Shown: positions 16,082 through 27,621, counted from the first letter of the stretch. The stretch: 52,251 bases of DNA from Pseudoxanthomonas suwonensis (GCA_003240695.1 QFNC01000019.1:1-52251), one strand, 5' to 3'. Notes: generated by a model not told the origin, from the sequence alone. Program-made: numbers and translations.

Positions 16082-16801
16082 CTAACGCTTGTTATACCGC
16101 AACATCGTCAACCCGATCAGCCGCGACACCACCATCGCCAGATACCCCACGCCGGTGAACTGCTCCAGCATCACCAGGATGCGGGCCTGCGGCGACACCG
16201 GCAGCACGTCGCCCAGGCCGGTGGCCGACAGGTTGGTGAAGCTGAGGAACAGCAGTTCCAGCCAGGTGCGCGGGCGCTCGGGTTCCAATCCGGTGAAGCT
16301 GCCGGGAAACCAGGTCTGGCATACGAAGTAGGCATAGGCGAAACCCCACGCCAGCAGGGTGAAGGTGGCGCCGACCGCGAACAGTTCGTCGCGGGTCACG
16401 CGGTGGTCGCGCAACATGTAGGCCATCAGGCTGGCGGCGGCATAGAAGTACAGCAGCGCTTCCAGCAGGGCCGACACGGCCAGCCAGCGGTCGCCGTCGG
16501 TGGCGATGCCGATGGCGGTCAGCAGCATGGCCGGAATGGCCAGCAGCCAGGCCACCCGCGTCACCGCCGGGGTGCGGTTCACCACCCACACGGTCAACGG
16601 CACCACCACCGCCGCGATCGTGCCGAACAGCCAGCGTCCGGCGCGTGTGTCGTCGATGGCGCCGTACACCAGCAGGCTGGCCAGTTGCGCGGCCAGCAGG
16701 AACGCCGACGGATGCCGGCGCAACAGGCGCAGGCGCCGGTGATGCGGGCTCGGCGGTGGGGATTGCAGCTGGGGTTCGGGTTCGGCGCTGGATTCGGACA
16801 T
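16082..16801 (-). CDS. Potassium-channel-like two-TM pore protein
   Basis: 239 aa from ATG 16801 (MSESSAEPEPQ); a GTG at 16843 is an alternative. After a Pro-rich cytoplasmic N-terminus come several TM helices and a C-terminal Ion_trans_2-type pore: helix LLAWGFAYAYFV, pore loop FTNLSATGLGDVLP, helix ILVMLEQFTGVGYLAMVV. The filter is TGLGD instead of TVGYGD, so K+ selectivity is uncertain. The last codons AAC AAG CGT TAG run into the GTTAGGG integron core, so the stop codon itself lies at the cassette junction. Confidence 0.75.
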   Translation of the reverse strand: MSESSAEPEPQLQSPPPSPHHRRLRLLRRHPSAFLLAAQLASLLVYGAIDDTRAGRWLFGTIAAVVVPLTVWVVNRTPAVTRVAWLLAIPAMLLTAIGIATDGDRWLAVSALLEALLYFYAAASLMAYMLRDHRVTRDELFAVGATFTLLAWGFAYAYFVCQTWFPGSFTGLEPERPRTWLELLFLSFTNLSATGLGDVLPVSPQARILVMLEQFTGVGYLAMVVSRLIGLTMLRYNKR

Positions 16802-16855
16802 TCGGACAGCACGGACAAATCGGATCACGCCATCATCCCACACCGCCTCGGGCCA

Positions 16856-17455
16856 TCAGCGGCTGCCCGATGGTGTAGTCGCATTCGATCCGGCCCGGTA
16901 GGGATACTGCGCGAAGATTTCGCGGATCGCGGTTTCTGCCTCGTCCAGACGCTCTGCCGGCGCCTTGCGCACCACCCGGCCGATGGCGTCGCCGGTCCAG
17001 ACCATGTGGTTGCGCTTGGCGTCCACCACATCCACCGACAGCGTGCCTTCGCGATAGGTGCTGACCCGCGTTTCGTCGTACCACACCGGAAACCCGACGT
17101 AGGCCCGGTGACGGTAACTGTAGTAGTACTGGATGTCGCTGCGCGGCATGCTGTACACGTCGGTCTTTTCCTGCACCACGCCCTGGAAGTTGATCAGCAG
17201 GTCGGGGTTGGTGGTGGTGAAGGCGTAGCCACGCGCCTGCATCTCGCCCTGGATGGCAGCCTTGATGCGGCTGGTCAGCGGCGTGGAATAGCCGGACTGT
17301 TCCATCGCCAGCGGCTGGTACCAGCCCCAGCTGCGATAGCGCGAGAAGTCGGCCTGGGGATCGCCGTCGGTGACGATGCGCGGGCCGGTGGCGCAGGCAG
17401 CCAGCAGCACCATCGCAGCCGCCAGCATCAGCCATGTCGTGATTCGGTGTTTCAT
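16856..17455 (-). CDS. DUF4136 lipoprotein
   Basis: 199 aa, ATG 17455 with GGAG upstream. Signal peptide with lipobox MVLLAAC. The mature part has the DUF4136 pattern: DFSRYRSWGWY, TSRIKAAIQGEMQARGY, PDLLINFQG, and near the end GTLSVDVVDAKRNHMVWTG. Predicted outer- or inner-membrane lipoprotein of unknown role, widespread in proteobacteria. Confidence 0.85.
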   Translation of the reverse strand: MKHRITTWLMLAAAMVLLAACATGPRIVTDGDPQADFSRYRSWGWYQPLAMEQSGYSTPLTSRIKAAIQGEMQARGYAFTTTNPDLLINFQGVVQEKTDVYSMPRSDIQYYYSYRHRAYVGFPVWYDETRVSTYREGTLSVDVVDAKRNHMVWTGDAIGRVVRKAPAERLDEAETAIREIFAQYPYRAGSNATTPSGSR

Positions 17456-17621
17456 GCAATTTCTCCAGCGACGGCCGGCACCCCGACCACTGCATGCAGC
17501 ATGCCGGTTGCGGCGTGGACACCGCGTGGCCGCATGCGCGCCGGTCATCTGACGCTCATCTGCGCCGCGGCTGCAGGCACGGGCTATGCTGGTGGCCCGC
17601 CCCACACTCCCCACCTTGCCG

Positions 17622-19400
17622 ATGGCTGCCGAAAGCTACGCCCCCGCCCTGCTCGAGTCCGTGACCCTGCTGGGCGCTGCGGTCGTTGCGGTACCGCTGT
17701 TCAGGCGCATCGGCCTGGGCTCGGTGCTGGGCTATCTCGCCGCGGGACTGGCCATCGGCCCGTTCGGCTTGGCAGTGGTCCGCGACCCGCAGACCATCCT
17801 GCACGTGGCCGAGCTGGGCGTGGTGATGTTCCTGTTCGTGATCGGACTGGAGATGAACCCTTCGCACCTGTGGAACCTGCGTCGGCAGATCTTCGGCCTG
17901 GGCAGCCTGCAGGTGGTAGTGTGCGGGCTGCTGCTGACGCTGGTGGGCGTGTGGGGTTTCGATGCGCCGCCGGCCACCGCGTTCGTCTGCGGCATGGGCT
18001 TCGTGCTGACCTCCACCGCGGTCGTGATGCAGACCCTGGGTGAACGCGGCGACATCGCCCAGCCGCGCGGGCAGCGGATCGTGGCGATCCTGCTGTTCGA
18101 GGACCTGCTGATCGCGCCGTTGCTGGCGATGGTGGCCTTCCTGGCGCCGGCGGACGCCACGCCGGCCGAGAGCGGCAGCATCTGGTACGACATCGGCCTT
18201 GCAGTCGGCGCGCTGGCGCTGCTGGTCGCAGCCGGGCTGTGGCTGCTGAATCCGCTGTTCCGTCTTCTGGCCAATGCGAAGGCACGCGAAGTGATGACTG
18301 CGGCCGCGCTGCTGGTGGTGCTGGGGTCGGCACTGTTGATGGACATGGGCGGACTGTCGATGGCGATGGGCGCTTTCCTGGCCGGCGTGCTGCTGTCCGA
18401 ATCGGATTTCCGCCATCAGCTGGAAGCCGACATCGAACCCTTCCGCAGCCTGCTGCTGGGGCTGTTCTTCCTGGCCGTGGGCATGGCGCTGGATCTGGCC
18501 GTGGTGGCGGCCAACTGGAAGCTGGTGGCCACAAGCGTGGTCGCGCTGATGTTGACCAAGGCCATCTGCATCTATGCAGTGGCACGCTTGGCCCGCAGCT
18601 CGCATGCCGATGCGCTGGACCGGGCCATCCTGATGGCACAGGGCGGCGAATTCGCCTTCGTGCTGTATTCGGCGGCGCAGGCGCGCGGGGTGATCAGCGG
18701 CGAGGTCAACGCCAACATGACCGCGATCGTGGTGCTGTCGATGGCGCTGACACCGATCCTGGTGGTGCTGCACCGGCGTTTCGCGCGTCCTGCGGCGCTG
18801 GCATTCGACGATGTGGAGGCGCCGGACGGCCTGCGCGGCAACGTGCTGATCATCGGCTTTGGCCGCGTCGGCCAGATCGTGAGCCAGGGCCCGCTGGCGC
18901 GCGGCGCGGACGTGTCCATCATCGACAACGATGCCGAAACGGTCAGCGACATCAACAAGTACGGCTTCAAGGCCTACTACGGCGACGGCACCCGGCTGGA
19001 CGTGCTGCATGCGTCCGGCGCAGCGCAGGCGCGCGCCATCGTGGTCTGCATCGACGATGCGGGTGCGGCCACGAAAATCGCCGAAACCGCGAAACGGGCC
19101 TTCCCGCAGGCGCGTCTGCTGGTACGGGCCTTCGACCGCGAGCACGCGCTGGCGCTGTTCGAGACCGATGCCGACGAGGTGGTGCGCGAAACTTTCGAGT
19201 CGGCCGTGCTGCTGGGCCGCAAGACCCTGCTGGCGCTGGACGTTCCGGAAGACGAGGCCGACGCCATCATCGCCGACCTGCGCCGCAGGGATGCCGAACG
19301 CTTTTCGCTGGAAGTGGCCGGCGGTCGCTTTGCCGGCCGCGACCTGGTGCTGCACAACGTGGCCAAGGTCGCAAAAGCGCCGCCGCTGGAGGCAGTGTGA
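17622..19400 (+). CDS. CPA2-family cation:proton antiporter with TrkA-N domain (KefB/KefC-like)
   Basis: 592 aa from ATG 17622; an upstream ATG at 17586 is possible but adds only a Pro-rich tail. Residues 1 to about 385 form a Na+/H+ exchanger domain of about 12 TM helices (ending GVISGEVNANMTAIVVLSMALTP in two pieces). Residues 405-540 form a Rossmann RCK/TrkA-N domain with GFGRVGQ for nucleotide binding and IIDND at the end of strand two. It should exchange K+ or Na+ for H+ in the inner membrane, gated by nucleotide or glutathione adduct. No KefF/KefG partner gene is adjacent. Confidence 0.88.
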   Translation: MAAESYAPALLESVTLLGAAVVAVPLFRRIGLGSVLGYLAAGLAIGPFGLAVVRDPQTILHVAELGVVMFLFVIGLEMNPSHLWNLRRQIFGLGSLQVVVCGLLLTLVGVWGFDAPPATAFVCGMGFVLTSTAVVMQTLGERGDIAQPRGQRIVAILLFEDLLIAPLLAMVAFLAPADATPAESGSIWYDIGLAVGALALLVAAGLWLLNPLFRLLANAKAREVMTAAALLVVLGSALLMDMGGLSMAMGAFLAGVLLSESDFRHQLEADIEPFRSLLLGLFFLAVGMALDLAVVAANWKLVATSVVALMLTKAICIYAVARLARSSHADALDRAILMAQGGEFAFVLYSAAQARGVISGEVNANMTAIVVLSMALTPILVVLHRRFARPAALAFDDVEAPDGLRGNVLIIGFGRVGQIVSQGPLARGADVSIIDNDAETVSDINKYGFKAYYGDGTRLDVLHASGAAQARAIVVCIDDAGAATKIAETAKRAFPQARLLVRAFDREHALALFETDADEVVRETFESAVLLGRKTLLALDVPEDEADAIIADLRRRDAERFSLEVAGGRFAGRDLVLHNVAKVAKAPPLEAV

Positions 19401-19416
19401 GCGTTCGGACGACCGT

Positions 19417-20303
19417 TCAGGGCAAAGCGCCGATGGCCTGTCGTATCGATGGCAGCAGCGCCTGCACCTCTGCGGAGGGGTCGGTATCGGCGCCGACATA
19501 CAGCATCATGCGGAAAGCACCCAGTTCGTGGCGACGCGCCAGCCACTTGGCATCCAGCCCGTCCGGCGCAGGCGCGCCCAGACTTGCGCCAAGGGTATCG
19601 AGCCATGGTTTGCAAGATTCAGGCGACCGTGGATGCGTGCCTGCGACCGCCAATGCGGCGATCGCCAGCCGCACGCTCTCGCCGTGCACGCAGGCATGCG
19701 CCGTGTCGGGCACCACCTGCACGGCCAGTGCCTACAGCACGCGCTGCGTGTGGGCATCGGACAAGGCCGGATTGCGGCCCAGTTCGGCAATCCAGTCGGC
19801 GCCATGGGCAACGCCGTGCCGCCAGCCGATTCAGGGTTCGTAGCCACGATAATCGTGGACGCTTTCCAGGTATCCACCGCGCGGGAGACCATGTCGCCAC
19901 GCGCCTCATCCGTCATACAGGGATGCACACGACCGGTTCGCGCGACTTCGGCCAGCACCAGCGTCGCAAGCGGCGCGCGCACGTCGTGGACATCGGGGGA
20001 GTCCAGCGCTGCGTGCAGCGCGTCGCGCAACTGCCGCAGCAGCGCCGGATGCACTTCGCCGCGCAACCAGTGCGCATCGGCTTAGCAGGCGATGGCATCC
20101 CGCACGGCGGGGTCGGGATCGGCCAGGCAATCGACCATGTCCAACAGCAGACGCTCGCGACCGGATGGATCAGCAACCTGAAAACCCTCTTCCTTCAGTT
20201 TTTTACCAGCCCCGCTCGATCCAGACCGGCTGGAGGACAGGCTGCGCGACCGACGCCGATTGTCAGCAGCAGTAACGATACCGCCGCCAGCTGCTTTCCG
20301 AGC

Positions 20304-20311
<8 letters not shown>
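19417..20311 (-). pseudogene. DUF2785 lipoprotein-like gene, inactivated by at least five lesions
   Basis: The minus strand starts well (ATG 20311, MNKLGKQLAAVSLLLLTIG) and overlaps the end of thiC by 8 bp. It is then broken by a missing base in an A6 run (plus 20199-20204), an in-frame TAA (plus 20082-20084), a frameshift near 19871, a TGA (plus 19831-19833) and a TAG (plus 19732-19734). Joining the pieces gives a continuous protein: KEEGFQVADPSGRE, LADPDPAVRDAIAC, HDYRGYEP-IGWRHGVAHGADW, ending QALLPSIRQAIGALP. The RGY...GWRHGVAHGADW stretch is typical of DUF2785. The mix of stops and shifts means true decay, not sequencing error alone. Confidence 0.85.
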
Positions 20312-22184
<1,873 letters not shown>

Positions 22185-22254
22185 CGGCATTCGTCCTGTT
22201 GGGTGTATGGACGAAGCGGCGGCGCGCACGCATGATCTTTGCCATGGCGTGCTG

Positions 22255-22332
22255 CGAAGCTTCCCTACGGCGGCATCACCCGCATCAGGTTCGAAGGGTG
22301 TGTCTCAACCGTTGCCGGTACCCCCGCTTCGG
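22255..22332 (-). promoter_or_regulatory. TPP riboswitch (THI element) of thiC
   Basis: Minus-strand sequence follows the THI-box order: GGGGTACC, then GGTTGAGA, ACCCTTCGAACCTGATGCGG, GTGATGCCGCCGTAGGGAA. It ends about 70 bp before the thiC start. Thiamine pyrophosphate binding should lower thiC expression. Confidence 0.95.
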
Positions 22333-22850
22333 CTCGCATTGAACCATGGATGGCGGTGATCGGCCAGTTCCCGTTTGCGACAGTGAACATGTCGCTGCAC
22401 GCCGGCGACTGCTGCGCGATGGCGGCAGATTCGTGGTAGAGCACGAAGCGCCCGCCCGCCATTGACTGGATATGCCCCGGAAGCGGCTCTGCCACGTCGA
22501 GCCCGCCAACGCAACACGAACTGCACGCCACCCTCGCCTGCCTGGACGACGTAGTGCCGTACCCGGGGTCGGGCGTGCGATCGTGCAGCTCTGCCTCGAC
22601 AATCCGTTCCACCGTCGGTGGCGGAGCCGGCGGAGGCGGCCGGGGATCTTGGACGGCAACATCGTTCTGGAATTCCAAGGTCGGCCCGGATTCGTGAAGG
22701 TGGCAGATGGCGGGACTGTCGTTGGCCGCTCCTCCTCGCCGACACTATGGCAAACCCCAGTGCCGGGATGGCTTGGCGCATGGCAGGACTGCCATACTGG
22801 TGTCCTGCCGGCGTGCGTCCAGCTCGGCACGGCATTCACGAGCCTTGCCC
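22333..22850. other. 518-bp region without a convincing gene
   Basis: Between the thiC riboswitch and thrA. A minus-strand frame from TTG 22678 contains the plausible-looking stretch HIQSMAGGRFVLYHESAAIA, but it runs straight through the riboswitch, has a rare start and no ribosome binding site. It may be a remnant gene. The thiC promoter and the thrA promoter must lie here. No thr leader peptide or attenuator was found. Confidence 0.5.
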
Positions 22851-25307
22851 ATGTCCCATCTGCACAAATTCGGCGGCCCGACCCTGCAGGATGCCGCCCA
22901 CTACCGGCATGCCGTGCGCCTGCTGGACACCGACCCGCAGGTGCGGTTCGTGGTGGTGTCGGCCATGGGCGGGGTGACTGCCGCGCTGCAGGCCGCCATC
23001 GACGCTGCAACCGCGGGCGGGGATTGGCGTCCGGGTTGGCAGACGCTGTGCATGCGTCATGTGGATGCCGCTTCCGAACTGGATCCGGAAGACCGGCATG
23101 GGTCGGCGCACTGGTTCCAGCAGCAATTCGCTGCCTGTGCGGACGCATTGCAGGCGCTGGCGACCTCCACGACCACTTCGCCCGCGGCCCGGGCTGCCGT
23201 GCTGGGCCTGGGCGAGGTATGGTCGGCGCGGTTGATGCAGATGGCGTTGGGCGATGTCGATGACGGCTGGCAGCTCCTGGATGCGCGCGAGGTGTTGCGG
23301 ATGGATTCGGACGGCGGCCGGCCGGTGATGGATTGGCACGCCAGCCGGATGCAACTGGCGCAGTGGCTGCAGGATCACCGACACGACCGACTGGTGATTA
23401 CCGGATTCATCGCGCGCGATGCGCACGGCCAGGTACTCACCCTGGGCCGCAACGGCAGCGACTGGTCGGCATCGCTGTTCGCGGTATTGCTGCAGGCGGA
23501 TGCACTGACCATCTGGACCGATGTGGATGGCCTGACCAGTGCCGATCCGGCGCTGGTCCCCGATGCCTTCGTGCTGCCGGAGCTGTCCCATGCCGAAGCT
23601 GCCGAACTGGCCACGTTCGGCAGCCGTCTGCTGCATCCGCAGACCCTGGCGCCGGCGCACGAGGCCGGTCTGCCGGTGCACATCCGCAATGCCTACCACC
23701 CCACCGCGCCGGGAACCTTGGTGCATGCGCAGGCGCGATCGCAGTCGCCGGTGAAGGGGCTGACCGTGATCCAGGACATGGCACTGCTGGATTTTTCCGG
23801 CCCCGGCATGCTGGGCGTGCCGGGCATGGCCGCGCGCTTCTTCGCCGCCCTGGGCCGGGCCGGCGTGTCGGTCAGCATGACCGCCGAAGGCTCCAGCGAA
23901 CACGCCATGTGCTCCGTGATCCGGGCCGATCAGGGCGAAGTTGCGCAGCGCGCGGTGCACGACGAATTCGCCGACGCGCTGGCCAGCGGCAGCGTGAGCG
24001 CCGTGACCCTGACCCAGGACATCAGCATTCTCGCCGCCGTCGGCGATGGCATGGTAGGCACGCAGGGCGTATCCGCGCGCCTGTTCCACGGGCTGTCGCA
24101 GGCACGGGTGAACGTGCGCGCCATCGCCCAGGACGCCAGCGAGCGCAACATTTCAGTGGCGATTGCCAGCGGCGACACCGCCCGCGCCCTGCGCGCGGTA
24201 CACGGCGCGTTCTGGCTGTCGCCGGCCACGGTGTCGATCGGGCTGATCGGACCGGGCAACGTGGGCCGCGCGCTGCTGGAGCAGTTCGCGCGCACGCTGC
24301 CGGAACTGGCAGCCGCTCCGCACAGCAAACGGCGTCTGGACCTGCGCCTGCGCGCGGTGGCCAATAGCCGCTGCATGCAGCTGCAGACGCGGCGCATCGA
24401 CCCGGAACAGGCTTTGGCAGGCTTGCAGGATGCGGAACCGTTCGACCTGGATGCTTTCGTGGCGCACGTGCGTGCCGATCATCTTCCCCATGCCCTGATC
24501 ATCGACTGCAGCGGCAGCGACGCCATCGCCGAGCACTATGCCGACTGGCTGGCGGCGGGCATCCACGTGGTCACGCCGGCCAAGCATGCCGGCAGCGGTC
24601 CGCTGACGCGCTATCGCGCAATCCGCGCCGCCGAACGTCACGGCGGCCAGTTCCGCTACGAAGCCACGGTGGGTGCCGGGCTGCCGGTGATCCAGACCCT
24701 GCGTTCGCTGCTGGATACCGGCGATGCACTCACCGCGATCGAGGGCATGCTGTCGGGCACGCTGGCGTGGCTGTTCAACCGCTTCGACGGCAGCGTGCCG
24801 TTCTCGCAACTGGTGCTGGAAGCGCGGGCGCTGGGCTACACCGAGCCGGACCCGCGCGACGATCTGTCCGGGATGGACGTGGCGCGCAAGCTGGTGATCC
24901 TGGCGCGCGAGGCCGGCCGCGAGCTGTCGCTGGACGAGGTGCAGATCGAAAGCCTGGTGCCGGAGCCGCTGCGCGGGCTGGAGCCGGATGTCTTCCTGCG
25001 GCGCATCGTCGAACTCGATGCACCCATGCGGCAGCGCCTGGATGCGGCGCGAGCACGGGGACGCAGCCTGCGTTATCTGGCAACACTGGATGCCGGCGGC
25101 AACGCGCACGTGGGACTGGCGATGCCCGATCCCGGCCATGCCAGCCTGCACAGCCGGCTCACCGACAATCTGATCCAGTTCCGCACGCGCCGCTATGCCG
25201 ACAATCCGCTGGTGGTGCAGGGGCCGGGTGCCGGTGCCGAGGTGACGGCGGCCGGCGTGTTCGGCGACGTGCTGGCGATCGCGCGCACGCTGGGCGGCCA
25301 CGCATGA
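22851..25307 (+). CDS. thrA: Bifunctional aspartokinase / homoserine dehydrogenase
   Basis: First and third steps from aspartate to threonine; 818 aa from ATG 22851. N-terminal kinase domain (about 1-300) with HKFGGPTLQDA, VVVSAMGG, NGSDWSASL, IWTDVDGL and ELATFGSRLLHP; two ACT regulatory domains (about 310-455); C-terminal dehydrogenase from about 462 with SIGLIGPGNVGRAL and the catalytic region DLSGMDVARKLVILARE. Odd: the first kinase motif is KFGGPT, where most family members have KFGGTS. It overlaps thrB by 4 bp (ATGA). Likely feedback-inhibited by threonine through the ACT domains. Confidence 0.96.
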   Translation: MSHLHKFGGPTLQDAAHYRHAVRLLDTDPQVRFVVVSAMGGVTAALQAAIDAATAGGDWRPGWQTLCMRHVDAASELDPEDRHGSAHWFQQQFAACADALQALATSTTTSPAARAAVLGLGEVWSARLMQMALGDVDDGWQLLDAREVLRMDSDGGRPVMDWHASRMQLAQWLQDHRHDRLVITGFIARDAHGQVLTLGRNGSDWSASLFAVLLQADALTIWTDVDGLTSADPALVPDAFVLPELSHAEAAELATFGSRLLHPQTLAPAHEAGLPVHIRNAYHPTAPGTLVHAQARSQSPVKGLTVIQDMALLDFSGPGMLGVPGMAARFFAALGRAGVSVSMTAEGSSEHAMCSVIRADQGEVAQRAVHDEFADALASGSVSAVTLTQDISILAAVGDGMVGTQGVSARLFHGLSQARVNVRAIAQDASERNISVAIASGDTARALRAVHGAFWLSPATVSIGLIGPGNVGRALLEQFARTLPELAAAPHSKRRLDLRLRAVANSRCMQLQTRRIDPEQALAGLQDAEPFDLDAFVAHVRADHLPHALIIDCSGSDAIAEHYADWLAAGIHVVTPAKHAGSGPLTRYRAIRAAERHGGQFRYEATVGAGLPVIQTLRSLLDTGDALTAIEGMLSGTLAWLFNRFDGSVPFSQLVLEARALGYTEPDPRDDLSGMDVARKLVILAREAGRELSLDEVQIESLVPEPLRGLEPDVFLRRIVELDAPMRQRLDAARARGRSLRYLATLDAGGNAHVGLAMPDPGHASLHSRLTDNLIQFRTRRYADNPLVVQGPGAGAEVTAAGVFGDVLAIARTLGGHA

Positions 25308-26251
25308 ACCCACCGCGCAGCGCCCGCGCCAGTGCACCGGCCAGCGTCGGCAACATCGGGGTCGGCTTCGACCTGTTGGGCCATGCGCTGGATGGTTGGG
25401 GCGATGAAGCCACCGTGGAACGTGTCCAGGCGCCGGGCGTGCGCATCTGCGGCATCGAAGGCGACAGCCCCGGCGTGGCCGACATCCCGCTGGATCCGCA
25501 GCGCAACACTGCCGGTCGCGCGCTGCTGGCGCTGTGCGAACAGGTTGGTCTGCCATTCGGATTCGAATTGACCCTGCACAAGGGCTTGCCGCTGGGATCC
25601 GGCTTGGGGGGCTCGGCGGCATCCTGCGTGGCCGCATTGACCGCCGCCAATGCCTTGCTCGAATCGCCATTGACGCCGCAGCAGCTGTATCCATTCGCGC
25701 TGGCCGGCGAAGCGGTCGCCAGCGGCAGCGTGCACGGCGACAACGTGGCGCCGATGTTGCTGGGCGGGGTCACGCTGGCCACGCCGCAATCTGCGATTCG
25801 CCTGACCGCGCCGGACTGGCTGCATGCCGCAGTGGTGCATCCCCGGCAGAGTCTCGAAACCCGCCGCGCGCGCGCTGCTCTGGCCGATCCGTACACATTG
25901 CCGCAGGTGGTGGCGCAGACCACCCATCTGGCCCTGTTCCTGACCGGCATGCAGCGCGGCGATGCGGAATTGATCGGCGCCGGCCTGCACGACGTGCTTG
26001 TGGAACCGCGCCGCGCGCCGCTGATTCCCGGATTCGCGGCGGTGAAGGCGGCCGCGCTGGATCATGCCGCACTGGGCGCCAGCATTTCCGGCGCCGGACC
26101 CAGCGTGTTTGCCTGGTTCGCCTCGCGGCGGGCAGCCGAACAGGCGCTGGAACCGATGCGGCAGGCCTTCCGCGATGCCGGATTCGACGCCAATGGACTG
26201 GTCTCGCCGGTGAATGCCGCTCCGGCACGGGTGATCGCATGCGCTGCGTGA
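25304..26251 (+). CDS. thrB: Homoserine kinase
   Basis: GHMP kinase phosphorylating homoserine with ATP; 315 aa. N-terminus ARASAPASVGNIGVGFDLLG, ATP loop LPLGSGLGGSAAS (about 96-108) and the C-terminal GASISGAGPSVFAW are all present. Starts inside the thrA stop and ends 13 bp inside thrC, so the three genes form one tightly coupled operon. Confidence 0.97.
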   Translation: MNPPRSARASAPASVGNIGVGFDLLGHALDGWGDEATVERVQAPGVRICGIEGDSPGVADIPLDPQRNTAGRALLALCEQVGLPFGFELTLHKGLPLGSGLGGSAASCVAALTAANALLESPLTPQQLYPFALAGEAVASGSVHGDNVAPMLLGGVTLATPQSAIRLTAPDWLHAAVVHPRQSLETRRARAALADPYTLPQVVAQTTHLALFLTGMQRGDAELIGAGLHDVLVEPRRAPLIPGFAAVKAAALDHAALGASISGAGPSVFAWFASRRAAEQALEPMRQAFRDAGFDANGLVSPVNAAPARVIACAA

Positions 26252-27534
26252 GCACCCGCGGCGAAGCGCCATCGGCGTCCATCGATGCCGCCCTGCAGGC
26301 CGGATTGGCAGCCGACGGCGGCCTGTATGTGCCCGACCACATCCCCGCTTTGATTGCACCACCCGCCCACGACAGTAACCTGGCCGAGACCGCCAGCACC
26401 GTACTGGCACCGTATTTCATCGAATCCGCCCTGCACGACACCTTGCCGGCGCTGTGCCGGCAGGCGTTCGATTTTCCGGCTCCGCTGCGAGCGCTGCACG
26501 GTGCCGGCGATCACCTGCTGGAACTGTTCCACGGACCCACCGCGGCCTTCAAGGACTATGCCGCCCGGTTCCTGGCGCGGGCGCTGCAGGCATTGCGGCC
26601 AGCGGATGGGCCGCCGGTCACCATTGTGGTGGCCACCTCCGGCGACACCGGCGCCGCCGTTGCGGCCGCTTTCCATCGCCTGCCCGGGTTCGCGGTGGCG
26701 ATCCTGTATCCGGGCGGGCGCGTGTCGCAGCGGCAGGCGCACGGCCTGGAATGCTGGGATGACAACGTGCGCACGTTCCGCGTGGCTGGCAGCTTCGACG
26801 ACTGCCAGCGCATGGCCAAGCAGCTGCTGGCCGATGCCGAGCTGCGCGAACGCTTGCCGCTGGGATCGGCTAACAGCATCAGCCTGGGGCGGCTGTTGCC
26901 GCAAATCGCCTATCACGCCCATGCTGCCTGGCGGTTCCACCGTGCCCACGACCAGCCGCTGAACCTGATCGTGCCCACCGGCAATCTGGGCAATGCCTGC
27001 GCCGCCTGGCTGGCGCGCCGCATGGGCGCACCGATCGGCCGCATCGTGCTGGCTACCAATGCCAATGCGGTGCTGCCGCGGTTCCTGGCCGGCGGCGACT
27101 ACCGGCCGCAGCCGGCGATCGCCACGCTGGCCAATGCCATGGACGTGGGCGATCCCAGCAACATCGAGCGCCTGCGTCACTGGCATGGTGGCGACGATGC
27201 CGCGTTGCGCAGCGACCTGCAGGCCATGTCGGTGGACGATGCCACGATCCGCCGTGTCATCACCGACGCACCGCGACAACACGGAATCATTCCCTGCCCG
27301 CACACGGCCTGCGGTCTGTTCGTGCTGCAGCAGTTGCGTACCAGCGGCGATCAGCTGCCTTGGGCGGTGGCAGCAACCGCGCATCCGGCCAAGTTCGCCG
27401 ACACGGTGGAACCGTTGCTGGGCCAGTCCATTGCGGTTCCAGCGGCGTTGCAGCAGTGCCTGGCGCGACCGCGCCGGTACGAACAACTGCCGGCGGAGAC
27501 TGCCGCGCTGCGGGATGCGCTGTTGCACGGTTGA
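26239..27534 (+). CDS. thrC: Threonine synthase
   Basis: PLP enzyme turning O-phosphohomoserine into threonine; 431 aa. PLP lysine in HGPTAAFKDYA (about K105), phosphate-binding loops ATSGDTGAAV and VPTGNLGNACA, plus NSISLGRLLPQ. Last gene of the thr operon, overlapping thrB by 13 bp. No strong terminator was seen before the tetR operator. Confidence 0.97.
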   Translation: MRCVSTRGEAPSASIDAALQAGLAADGGLYVPDHIPALIAPPAHDSNLAETASTVLAPYFIESALHDTLPALCRQAFDFPAPLRALHGAGDHLLELFHGPTAAFKDYAARFLARALQALRPADGPPVTIVVATSGDTGAAVAAAFHRLPGFAVAILYPGGRVSQRQAHGLECWDDNVRTFRVAGSFDDCQRMAKQLLADAELRERLPLGSANSISLGRLLPQIAYHAHAAWRFHRAHDQPLNLIVPTGNLGNACAAWLARRMGAPIGRIVLATNANAVLPRFLAGGDYRPQPAIATLANAMDVGDPSNIERLRHWHGGDDAALRSDLQAMSVDDATIRRVITDAPRQHGIIPCPHTACGLFVLQQLRTSGDQLPWAVAATAHPAKFADTVEPLLGQSIAVPAALQQCLARPRRYEQLPAETAALRDALLHG

Positions 27535-27587
27535 GTGCAGTGAATGGCCTGTCGGGTCAGCCGCGGCTCACCCATCATCGGGGCGAC

Positions 27588-27603
27588 GCGGTATCATTAC
27601 CGC
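27588..27603. promoter_or_regulatory. Palindromic site upstream of tetR-type gene, probable operator
   Basis: GCGGTATCATTACCGC is a 6+4+6 inverted repeat ending 18 bp before the regulator's start, the usual position for self-repression by a TetR dimer. Confidence 0.6.
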
Positions 27604-27621
27604 ACTCGCCAGTCCATTAAT

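Larger units (their letters stand above)
14132..16082 (-). mobile_element. Two-cassette integron fragment without integrase (CALIN)
   Basis: Two attC sites (14132-14208 and 14583-14693) and a lone GTTAGGG core at 16075-16082 delimit two cassettes read on the minus strand. Cassette A spans about 16080 to 14589 and holds two genes; cassette B spans about 14588 to 14138 and holds one. The DNA is clearly less GC-rich than the flanks. No tyrosine-recombinase integrase is present in the window. The left-hand core contains the stop codon of the channel gene, marking the insertion point. Confidence 0.8.

Noticed and set aside
19506..20066. 186-codon minus-strand frame as a separate gene
   Set aside because: Its first half is a piece of the DUF2785 pseudogene and its second half is out of frame.
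22270..22310. GGTTCGAA stretch as a tRNA T-arm
   Set aside because: It is the conserved core of the TPP riboswitch on the other strand; no acceptor or anticodon stem around it.
22265..22678. 137-codon minus-strand frame ending inside the thiC leader
   Set aside because: TTG start, no ribosome binding site, runs through the TPP riboswitch; at most a remnant.
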